Source: Cloacimonetes bacterium SCGC AAA252-N17 (GTDB lineage: Bacteria > Cloacimonadota > Cloacimonadia > JGIOTU-2). Taken from it: a stretch of DNA of 6,835 nucleotides. The notes under the pieces were generated by a model that searched no databases, was not told where the DNA came from, and saw nothing but the letters and a program-made list of their open reading frames with translations. Shown in pieces: positions 1-4,949 of this stretch (position 1 is the first letter of the stretch; each line of letters begins with the position of its first letter). The DNA lies in assembly GCA_000404785.1 (NCBI GenBank), contig ASNI01000097.1:1-6835 (forward strand), written 5' to 3'. Both the position numbers and the translations under genes were made by a program.

Positions 1-1290
1 AAAGTCGATGACACACCAAAACCAGCCGTTATCCCGCAAGCAGAACCACAACCGCTTCAGCAAACCGAAAAAGAACGGGATGATACCGTAAAGGAACTCG
101 ATGTGCCAAAATCACATACTTCCATGAAATCGCCCCAAACTCAACTAAAGACAAAACACGGCACAATTCCTGCCGAACAACAGGCAAAAGAAGATGTGCT
201 TTCACCACATTTTAATTTCTATAAAATGCCGATATCTATGCCCGATGAATCCTCTCTAAATATTTCATTAAAGGGAAATCCAAATAATGAATCTATTGCA
301 GAGTACTGGAAAAAGATCAGTAATGCGAAATTCGAAAGCACATTGAAGAAAGCGGAATCTTACAAAAATTCCCTCGCTCTGAATGACTGGGGATACTGTA
401 TGCTCCTCTATGATATTGGCAAAGTCATCAATAAAGGAAATAAAACAGAGACACGCCTGTTCACCTGGTTTATGCTGAACAAATCGGGTTATGATGCTAA
501 GGTCGGCTACTCAAACAAGCAGGTCTATCTGTTGCTGCCGAGTAAAGATACCGTCTTCGGCGCACCCTATTTTACTATTGATAAAAGGCGTTTTTACGTG
601 TTTTCTCTTGATGGGAAAGAGCTTCAGCTTGGTTCTATGTACACCTACGAGGGTGATTATCCAGACGCAAACAAGATAATTTCGCTGAACATGAACACGC
701 TTCCTGCTTTGTGTGGGGATGTGCCAAAGCAGGTAAAATTTTCCTATAATGGAATAGATTATACGATAAAATATACGTACAATAAAAACATTGTGAACTT
801 CCTGAACACCTATCCGCACACTTCATATCCGATTTATTTTAATGCCCCCCTGATGAATGAATCCTATGCTTCGCTGGTCGAACAACTTAAACCGATCTTG
901 ACCGGAAAGACAAAATCTGAAGCTCTTAACATCCTGCTGCGTTTTGTCCAAACTGCTTTTGAGTATAAGACAGACCAACAGCAATTTGGGAAAGAGAAAT
1001 GCCTCTTTGCAGAGGAAACACTTTACTATCCCTATTGTGACTGCGAAGACCGCTCAATTATTTTTGCCTATCTTGTGAAAAAGCTTCTTGGTCTTGAAGT
1101 GATAGGCTTGGATTATCCGGGACATATTGCCACTGCGGTTAAGATCGATAACGTGCCCGGCGATTATGTGACGGTGAATGGGAAAAAATATCTAATATGC
1201 GATCCCACCTACATCAATGCAAATATCGGGATGAGCATGCCTCGATATAAAAACGTAAAACCGGAGATTGTTCAGATTTCTCAGAAATAA
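1..1290 (+). CDS. Transglutaminase-like cysteine-peptidase-fold protein, 5' end missing
   Basis: The frame is open from base 1 to a TAA at 1288-1290, giving 429 visible residues, so the N-terminus lies outside the window. A GTG at 103 could serve as a start, but the 34 codons before it continue the same Pro/Gln/Glu/Lys-rich linker, so I treat the gene as partial. Residues 1-80 look like a flexible, low-complexity linker. About 80-300 form a domain I cannot name. The C-terminal part carries a transglutaminase-like core: Cys348 in a C-D-C-E-D-R-S motif, His375 in P-G-H-I-A-T-A-V, and Asp401 in C-D-P-T-Y, in the order and spacing of a Cys-His-Asp triad. Similar DCEDRS/PGH proteins occur in Bacteroidetes, mostly without known function. 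The substrate is unknown; it could be a peptidase, an amidase or a non-catalytic scaffold. A terminator follows 34 bp downstream, so this is the last gene of its transcript. Confidence 0.85.
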   Translation, partial: KVDDTPKPAVIPQAEPQPLQQTEKERDDTVKELDVPKSHTSMKSPQTQLKTKHGTIPAEQQAKEDVLSPHFNFYKMPISMPDESSLNISLKGNPNNESIAEYWKKISNAKFESTLKKAESYKNSLALNDWGYCMLLYDIGKVINKGNKTETRLFTWFMLNKSGYDAKVGYSNKQVYLLLPSKDTVFGAPYFTIDKRRFYVFSLDGKELQLGSMYTYEGDYPDANKIISLNMNTLPALCGDVPKQVKFSYNGIDYTIKYTYNKNIVNFLNTYPHTSYPIYFNAPLMNESYASLVEQLKPILTGKTKSEALNILLRFVQTAFEYKTDQQQFGKEKCLFAEETLYYPYCDCEDRSIIFAYLVKKLLGLEVIGLDYPGHIATAVKIDNVPGDYVTVNGKKYLICDPTYINANIGMSMPRYKNVKPEIVQISQK

Positions 1291-1323
1291 TATTCTGGAA
1301 ACATTTCAATACGATATTCTTCG

Positions 1324-1357
1324 ATCGGCTTATCAGAAACGGTAAGCCGATTTTTTT
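1324..1357 (+). terminator. Rho-independent terminator of the transglutaminase-like gene
   Basis: The arms 1324-1334 and 1341-1351 pair over 11 bp, including one T-G wobble, with a six-base loop (1335-1340). A run of seven T follows at 1351-1357. It sits 34 bp after the stop codon of the upstream gene and has the full hairpin plus U-tract form on the plus strand. Confidence 0.9.
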
Positions 1358-1423
1358 ATACATTTGCACTAAATGATCGATATGATTATTAGTAGATTAT
1401 TAATGTTAAGACTAAACATAAAT

Positions 1424-1464
1424 CTCCTCTAAAAAGAGGAGTCCGGCTTTAGCCGGGAGGTGTG
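1424..1464 (+). repeat. REP-like double-hairpin element
   Basis: Two hairpins stand side by side. The first pairs 1424-1430 with 1435-1441 (CTCCTCT/AGAGGAG, loop AAAA). The second pairs 1443-1448 with 1451-1456 (CCGGCT/AGCCGG), with the loop probably opening to four bases. A GAGGTGTG tail follows. A G+C-rich double hairpin with a GGTGTG tail in an AT-rich spacer resembles dispersed intergenic repeats I recall from Bacteroidetes/Chlorobi-type genomes. Such repeats are sometimes mobilised by single-strand Y1 (RAYT/IS200-like) transposases. No transposase is present in the window. Neither hairpin is followed by a U-tract, so it is not a standard terminator. Confidence 0.6.
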
Positions 1465-1523
1465 TTTCTATTCTTTGAGAAAGCCAAAGATTTTGTAAAG
1501 TTGGTTATTTAATATTTTTGTAG

Positions 1524-1573
1524 CTCAATATTCCGACCTGTCTCGGCGTAGTGAAACGAAGATGGATGTTGAG
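1524..1573. repeat. Imperfect palindrome, probably a degenerate dispersed repeat
   Basis: The outer arm 1524-1534 (CTCAATATTCC) pairs with 1564-1573 (GGATGTTGAG), allowing one mismatch and one bulge. Inside, the CTGTCTCG and CGAAGATGG segments can pair loosely around a GCGTAGTGAAA centre. The inner part, read as TCTTCG...CTACGCCGAGACAGG on the minus strand, resembles dispersed intergenic repeats I recall from several environmental bacterial genomes. That resemblance is from memory and unverified. Confidence 0.45.
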
Positions 1574-1577
1574 TCAC

Positions 1578-1597
1578 CGCAAGATTGGAATCTTGCG
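1578..1597. repeat. Perfect 9-bp inverted repeat downstream of the minus-strand gene
   Basis: CGCAAGATT (1578-1586) is the exact reverse complement of AATCTTGCG (1589-1597), with only two bases between. It lies 13 bp beyond the stop codon of the minus-strand gene, where a terminator would be expected. Neither side carries a clear T-run, so it is at best a weak or atypical terminator and may instead be a third dispersed repeat. Confidence 0.6.
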
Positions 1598-1610
1598 TTA
1601 CATGAACCAA

Positions 1611-1919
1611 TTATTTTGTATTGATCTTGATTATCTTATCATTGCTGATGATAACATCTTTTCCTTTCTTATTTTCAAGCAACACCCAGTCCTCATTTAC
1701 CGATTTTATCATCCCCGTTTCAGAGTTTGAAACCGAATCGATCGAGAGATAATAAATACGCACTTCCCTGCCTGCAAGATTTTTTAATAATGATATATCC
1801 ATTGGTAACCTGTCCTTTGATTTTCTTCTTATAAAATATTTAAATAATCTCTTTTTCTTGTTCTGTTGTTTGATAACAAAAATAATAAAAAAGAGGGATA
1901 TAAATAAAGAACTATTCAT
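1611..1919 (-). CDS. Small membrane-anchored protein with an Sm/SH3-like beta domain
   Basis: This 102-residue protein belongs to no family I can name. Residues 3-16 form one short, very hydrophobic segment (S-L-F-I-S-L-F-F-I-I-F-V-I), followed by a strongly basic stretch (17-37). That predicts an N-terminal anchor with the rest in the cytoplasm. Residues 45-102 alternate hydrophobic strands and turns (AGREVRIYY ... GMIKSVNEDWVLLENKKGKDVIISNDKIIKI), a pattern like Sm/LSm or SH3-like small beta barrels. The fold is an inference. The ATG at 1919 is preceded by AGGAG four bases upstream and by a promoter with near-consensus boxes, which supports the gene and its start. An internal ATG at 1802 could give the 63-residue soluble domain alone. 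It is transcribed divergently from the glycosyltransferase cluster. Confidence 0.75.
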   Translation of the reverse strand: MNSSLFISLFFIIFVIKQQNKKKRLFKYFIRRKSKDRLPMDISLLKNLAGREVRIYYLSIDSVSNSETGMIKSVNEDWVLLENKKGKDVIISNDKIIKINTK

Positions 1920-1948
1920 TGAACTCCTGAGCTTCTTAACTTCAGTTT

Positions 1949-1977
1949 TTCATATTTTTTGTTGTTCCCGATGTCAA
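1949..1977 (-). promoter_or_regulatory. Sigma-70-type promoter of the small minus-strand gene
   Basis: Read on the minus strand, TTGACA (1977-1972) is a perfect -35 box. It is separated by exactly 17 bp from TATGAA (1954-1949), a 4/6 match to TATAAT. Transcription would start near 1942, leaving a leader of roughly 20 bases that includes the AGGAG at 1928-1924. Spacing and position fit the small gene. Confidence 0.6.
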
Positions 1978-2024
1978 GCAAAATAGTTTTTACTATTGCA
2001 AAGATTGACAGGAGTTGCATCGGG
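1967..2024. repeat. Nested inverted repeats in the divergent promoter region
   Basis: CCCGATG (1967-1973) is mirrored by CATCGGG (2018-2024), TGTCAA (1972-1977) by TTGACA (2005-2010), and AATAGT (1982-1987) by ACTATT (1992-1997). The three pairs have slightly different centres (about 1990-1996), so the region is a quasi-palindrome rather than one clean stem. It overlaps the -35 box of the minus-strand gene and could be an operator, or a symmetric pair of promoters. The TTGACA at 2005 has only a poor -10 candidate (TAAACT at 2030, spacing 19) for the plus strand. Confidence 0.4.
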
Positions 2025-2042
2025 CACAGTAAACTTTTCTCT

Positions 2043-3047
2043 ATGAAAGTGCTTTTTATTCGATTCAGTTCTCTTGGAGATGTGCTGCTCACCACTCCAA
2101 TTATTCGCACATTTCGCACACATTTCCCGGATGCTGAAATCCACTTTCTCACAAAAAAACAGTTTTCTCCTCTTCTGGAATATAATCCGTTTATTGATAC
2201 TATCATCAGCTTTGATTCCGAGAATGAATCGATGCTTCTGCTTATAACCCGCCTGCAAAAGGAGCACTATACTCACATCATAGATTTGCATGATAAATTA
2301 CGCTCTGCTCTGATCAAGCGCTTTGTGCGGGGGAAAGTTATTACTTATAAAAAAAAGCATAACTATAGAAAAAAAATGCTGAAAGATCATGATCTGAAAC
2401 CGATTTTTTCTACTGTGGATCTTTACGCTTCAGTGCTGGAGGATTTCGACCTCTCACTTGATGAAAGGAAACTTGAGTTATTTCTTCCTGATAATGAGCA
2501 TGATATCGCAACTTCCTTTTTGCCTGCTGATAAGACACGAATCGTGACTATCTCCCCAGGCGCTTCATGGCATACAAAGCAATATCCCGCCGAGTATTAT
2601 AAAAAGATAATTCGGCATCTTTTGGATCATTACGATGTCAGAATTGTGCTTATCGGAACAGAGCAAGAGAAAAATTTGACAACTGAGCTTGCTGCTTTAT
2701 CTGAAAACAAAATTCTCGATCTTGGTGGCAGAACATCTTTGATAGAATCAGCAGTGATCATTAAACATTCCGACCTTTTCATAAGTGGAGATTGTGGACC
2801 AATGCATATTGCTGCTGCCTTTGGCATACCTCAGATAGCGATTTTTGGACCGACACATCCGAAACTTGGTTTTTCGCCAATCAATACAAATGCAGTTATT
2901 ATTCAAAAGGACCTGCCCTGCCGTCCCTGTAGTTTACATGGAAAAGGTAAATGTCCGAAAGCTCATTTCAAATGTATGATGGATATAAAACCTGAAGAGA
3001 TTTTTGAAAAGATAGTAGACATTATTAAAAGAAATGATATAAAATGA
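2043..3047 (+). CDS. Glycosyltransferase family 9 protein (heptosyltransferase type)
   Basis: The 334-residue product has the two-Rossmann GT-B layout of ADP-heptose:LPS heptosyltransferases, which add heptose to the LPS inner core on the cytoplasmic face of the inner membrane. The N-terminal signature is M-K-V-L-F-I-R-F-S-S-L-G-D-V-L-L-T-T-P, with Asp13 at the position of the family's catalytic base. The C-terminal half has S-P-G-A-S-W-H-T-K-Q (171-180), the sugar-nucleotide motif I-S-G-D-C-G-P-M-H (247-255) and I-F-G-P-T-H-P (267-273). A Cys cluster (293, 296, 304, 311) common in this family lies near the end. The family signature starts at the ATG at 2043, although the frame opens earlier (1959). 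There is no clear Shine-Dalgarno sequence. Length is normal. The acceptor and exact sugar cannot be told, so I give no symbol. The stop overlaps the ATG of the following broken gene. Confidence 0.9.
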   Translation: MKVLFIRFSSLGDVLLTTPIIRTFRTHFPDAEIHFLTKKQFSPLLEYNPFIDTIISFDSENESMLLLITRLQKEHYTHIIDLHDKLRSALIKRFVRGKVITYKKKHNYRKKMLKDHDLKPIFSTVDLYASVLEDFDLSLDERKLELFLPDNEHDIATSFLPADKTRIVTISPGASWHTKQYPAEYYKKIIRHLLDHYDVRIVLIGTEQEKNLTTELAALSENKILDLGGRTSLIESAVIIKHSDLFISGDCGPMHIAAAFGIPQIAIFGPTHPKLGFSPINTNAVIIQKDLPCRPCSLHGKGKCPKAHFKCMMDIKPEEIFEKIVDIIKRNDIK

Positions 3048-3077
3048 GCCACAAAACCACACAAAATCACACGAAAA
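3047..3077 (+). repeat. Left flank of the GxxExxY cassette, 10-bp units
   Basis: About three 10-bp units follow one another: GCCACAAAAC, CACACAAAAT, CACACGAAAA. The outer and inner parts match the reverse complement of the flank at 3522-3542, with one extra 10-bp unit here. The repeat starts at the last base of the glycosyltransferase stop codon and is read as the first residues of the broken gene. Such repeats around GxxExxY genes are, to my recollection, widespread in environmental bacteria. Confidence 0.75.
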
Positions 3078-3170
3078 GAAATATTCTATTCAAAGAAGAA
3101 TGTTATAAAATTATAGAATGTGCCTTCCCCGTATGGAATGAATTAGGATGTGGGTTTTTAGAAAAAGTTT

Positions 3171-3271
3171 ACCCTGTTAAGTATAATACAAACAAAGTGT
3201 ATTGGATTTTTATATGACATGAATGGAAGAATAAATTTCAATATAAATCTAATAGAGTTACTTAACAGGGT
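3171..3271. mobile_element. MITE-like insertion with 13-bp inverted ends
   Basis: ACCCTGTTAAGTA (3171-3183) is the exact reverse complement of TACTTAACAGGGT (3259-3271). The 75 bases between are AT-rich and non-coding, and the whole lies exactly where the GxxExxY gene is split. Comparison with the expected protein (...K-V-Y then Q-N-A-L...) puts the extra DNA at roughly 3173-3275. I see no convincing target-site duplication, and the IS family whose transposase would recognise these ends is unknown. Size, perfect ends and lack of coding capacity fit a miniature inverted-repeat element. Confidence 0.7.
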
Positions 3272-3512
3272 GAATCAAAATGCTTTAATTATTGAATTAA
3301 TTAACAACGGTTTTCAAGCTGAAAAGGAATATCTAATAGTAGTATATTATAAATGTAAAAAGGTTGGTGAATATTTTGCCGATATTCTTATTGAGAAGAA
3401 AATTATATGGGAACTAAAAGCAGAAGAAAAATTAAATCTTAGTCATCAAGCCCAAATCATTAATTATCTTAATGCAACCAATATTAAAGTTGGTTTGCTA
3501 ATATATTATATT

Positions 3513-3542
3513 TTTTGTGAATTTTCGTGTGATTTCGTGGCT
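3513..3542 (-). repeat. Right flank of the GxxExxY cassette, inverted copy
   Basis: Bases 3522-3542, reverse-complemented, read AGCCACGAAA-TCACACGAAAA. This matches the left flank except for one base and the missing middle unit. A further degenerate unit (TTTTTGTGA) extends to about 3513. It replaces the normal 3' end of the gene and ends 10 bases before the Shine-Dalgarno sequence of the deaminase gene. Confidence 0.75.
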
Positions 3543-3552
3543 AAATATTCCC

Positions 3553-3558
3553 AAGGAG
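3553..3558 (+). promoter_or_regulatory. Shine-Dalgarno sequence of the deaminase gene
   Basis: AAGGAG lies four bases before the ATG at 3563. It gives the deaminase its own ribosome entry, so translation need not depend on the broken upstream frame. It also shows that the cassette's right repeat stopped short of this signal. Confidence 0.8.
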
Positions 3559-3562
3559 TAAA

Positions 3563-4045
3563 ATGAAGAATGCCAGACCATTATGGAATGAATATTTTAT
3601 GAAAATTGCTGAACTCGTTGCTTCACGCTCCACCTGCCTTCGTAGAAAAGTTGGTGCAATAATAGTGCGTGAAAATCAGATACTTTCTACCGGATATAAC
3701 GGTGCGCCGAAAGGGGTTCCCCACTGCGAGGATGTTGGATGCCTGAGAACAAAAATGAAAGTGCCTACCGGTGAACGTCATGAATTGTGCCGTGGCGTTC
3801 ATGCAGAACAGAATGCGATCATTCAAGCTGCGGTTAACGGTGTATCGGTAAAAGGCGGAACCATGTATTGCACATGTCAACCCTGTTCGATCTGTGCAAA
3901 AATAATCATCAATGCTGAAATAAAAAATGTGTATATCGCCGATTCCTATCCGGACAAACTCGCAGAAAGCATGTTCGCAGATGCTGACGTGAATGTCATT
4001 CTCATGAATATGAACGCAAAAAGTCACCTAAAGAAAATATTTTAA
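3563..4045 (+). CDS. Deoxycytidylate (dCMP) deaminase, ComEB type
   Basis: The 160-residue cytoplasmic enzyme would convert dCMP to dUMP, the substrate of thymidylate synthase. The zinc site is complete: His80 and catalytic Glu82 in G-V-H-A-E-Q-N-A, and Cys108 and Cys111 in Q-P-C-S-I-C-A-K. The N-terminal W-N-E-Y-F-M-K-I-A and S-T-G-Y-N-G-A-P-K-G segments are typical of the dCMP deaminase subgroup rather than of cytidine or guanine deaminases. Extra cysteines (55, 60, 76) lie in the insertion between the substrate loop and the HAE motif, where related enzymes bind a second metal; that role here is inferred. Length is normal. The start overlaps the preceding frame's stop (ATGA), and the stop overlaps the next start (TAATG), so it is translationally coupled with the acyltransferase. 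Its place between LPS genes is probably an operon convenience. Confidence 0.93.
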   Translation: MKNARPLWNEYFMKIAELVASRSTCLRRKVGAIIVRENQILSTGYNGAPKGVPHCEDVGCLRTKMKVPTGERHELCRGVHAEQNAIIQAAVNGVSVKGGTMYCTCQPCSICAKIIINAEIKNVYIADSYPDKLAESMFADADVNVILMNMNAKSHLKKIF

Positions 4046-4914
4046 TGTTCAATTATTACATCGAGACATTGCTCTTCCGGATTCTATTCAAAATAATAAA
4101 CCTGTTTTCACTTCCCGCCGCACGACGTATTGGTCGAACGCTTGGGCTGCTGAACTTTCATATAGTAAAAGTACGATGCGCTGTTGTGAAAAGACAGTTG
4201 AAAGTAGCATTTCCTTCAAAATCCGAAAAGGAAATTACTAAGCTGATTCGAGATATCAACATTTCCTTTGGATATGTTGCTGTAGAATTCTGCTGGTTTT
4301 CTCCGAAACGTCTTGAAAGTTTTGACCAATTCATACAATTCAAAGGATTGGAGCATTTGAATGAAGCTCTTTCCCACAACAAAGGATGCATTATATTTAC
4401 AGGACATTTTGGCAATTGGGAACTGGCTGCACAGCTTCTCGGGAATCTCACAAAAAAGGTTTATGCTGTTGCAAAGAAGCAGAAAAACCCTTTCTTCGAT
4501 GACTTTGTGAATAACCTGCGGGAATCAAACTTTGTGCATCTAATTCCCATGAAAATCGCACTTCGGGGTATCGTGACCGCGATTAAAGAAAATAAGGTAA
4601 TTCTTATGCTCGGTGACCAGAATGCGGGGAAAAGCGGTGTGGTTGCACAGTTTTTTAATATGCCCGCATCCACCAACCCGGGAACTGCGAAAATTTCATT
4701 AAAATATCATGTTCCTGTACTTTTTGCAGTTTGCTACCGCCTGCATAACGGCATTTATGTCTTTCATTTCGACAAACCGATTTATCCGGAAGTAACAACT
4801 TCCTTTGATGAAGGAGTGAGAGAATACACGCAGTTATTAACATCTAAGCTCGAAAGCTGGGTGAAAAAATATCCTGAACAATGGTTCTGGTTCCACAGGC
4901 GATGGAAAGTATGA
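4045..4914 (+). CDS. Lipid A acyltransferase family protein (LpxL/HtrB type)
   Basis: The 289-residue protein belongs to the bacterial lipid A acyltransferase family, which transfers secondary acyl chains to lipid A at the cytoplasmic face of the inner membrane. Residues 9-24 are hydrophobic (L-L-F-R-I-L-F-K-I-I-N-L-F-S-L-P) and likely anchor it. The catalytic H-x4-E motif is H121-F-G-N-W-E126, preceded by G-C-I-I-F-T-G. It is followed by G-D-Q-N-A-G (190-195), F-F-N-M-P-A-S-T-N-P-G (203-213) and a terminal Q-W-F-W-F-H-R-R-W-K, all family landmarks. The start codon shares its A with the deaminase stop (TAATG), and no separate Shine-Dalgarno sequence is visible, so translation is probably coupled. 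Similar proteins can instead act on other lipids such as phosphatidylinositol mannosides or ornithine lipids; lipid A is favoured by the nearby family 9 glycosyltransferase. Confidence 0.92.
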   Translation: MFNYYIETLLFRILFKIINLFSLPAARRIGRTLGLLNFHIVKVRCAVVKRQLKVAFPSKSEKEITKLIRDINISFGYVAVEFCWFSPKRLESFDQFIQFKGLEHLNEALSHNKGCIIFTGHFGNWELAAQLLGNLTKKVYAVAKKQKNPFFDDFVNNLRESNFVHLIPMKIALRGIVTAIKENKVILMLGDQNAGKSGVVAQFFNMPASTNPGTAKISLKYHVPVLFAVCYRLHNGIYVFHFDKPIYPEVTTSFDEGVREYTQLLTSKLESWVKKYPEQWFWFHRRWKV

Positions 4915-4940
4915 GAATGAATAATTTTAACAAAATAAAT

Positions 4941-4944
4941 GGAG
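4941..4944 (+). promoter_or_regulatory. Shine-Dalgarno sequence selecting a GTG start
   Basis: GGAG stands five bases before the GTG at 4950. Two in-frame ATG codons lie upstream (4911 and 4917), but neither has a ribosome site, and both would place a polar extension ahead of the signal peptide. Confidence 0.65.
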
Positions 4945-4949
4945 AATCT

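Larger units (their letters stand above)
1358..1610. other. Gene-free spacer with a cluster of structured repeats
   Basis: I find no credible reading frame here on either strand. The spacer separates two converging genes, the plus-strand gene ending at 1290 and the minus-strand gene ending at 1611. It contains three separate structured elements, listed individually: a double hairpin, a long imperfect palindrome and a short perfect inverted repeat. The stretches between them (1358-1423 and 1465-1523) are AT-rich, and I recognise nothing certain in them. A small structured RNA is possible but not supported. Confidence 0.6.
3044..3566 (+). pseudogene. GxxExxY protein (PD-(D/E)XK nuclease-like), interrupted
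   Basis: The 5' part starts at the ATG at 3044, overlapping the glycosyltransferase stop as ATGA. It encodes 43 normal residues ending in G-F-L-E-K-V-Y, the motif that names the family (G37, E40, Y43). After Tyr43 the frame enters an inserted sequence and stops at 3215-3217. Homologous sequence resumes in another frame at about 3276 with Q-N-A-L-I-I-E-L. It keeps the nuclease-like residues Asp (3381-3383) and Glu-Leu-Lys (3411-3419) and the Q-A-Q-I-I-N-Y-L and K-V-G-L-L-I motifs. The usual end after K-V-G-L-L-I is replaced by the right flanking repeat, so the C-terminus is also damaged. The insertion of about 103 bp shifts the frame by one. The 3' part alone could be read from 3219 but lacks the N-terminal domain. 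Family function is uncertain; the fold suggests nucleic-acid binding or cleavage. Confidence 0.85.

Noticed and set aside
1..16. A 16-base exact match between the first bases of the window and 6099-6114, both encoding K-V-D-D-T in frame.
   Set aside because: The surrounding proteins are unrelated and the match ends abruptly on both sides. With one short in-frame coincidence I see no repeat element.
1492..1520. A possible Bacteroidetes-type promoter, TTTG at 1492 and TATTTTTG at 1513.
   Set aside because: The spacing is shorter than the usual form, the region is very AT-rich and no plus-strand gene lies downstream before the converging gene.
1578..1597. The perfect inverted repeat as a standard terminator of the minus-strand gene.
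   Set aside because: There is no U-tract on the minus strand after the hairpin, so I list it only as a repeat.
1959..2042. An upstream extension of the glycosyltransferase frame beginning at ATG 1959.
   Set aside because: The family N-terminus (M-K-V-L-F-I-R-F-S-S-L-G-D) starts at 2043, and the extension overlaps the divergent promoter region.
1916..2206. Minus-strand open frame overlapping the start of the glycosyltransferase gene (also a longer one to 2291).
   Set aside because: It has no family resemblance or ribosome site and lies antisense to a clear gene; it is a shadow frame.
3047..3077. Short tandem units resembling a CRISPR repeat array.
   Set aside because: The units are about 10 bp, contiguous and without spacers; they belong to the GxxExxY flanks.
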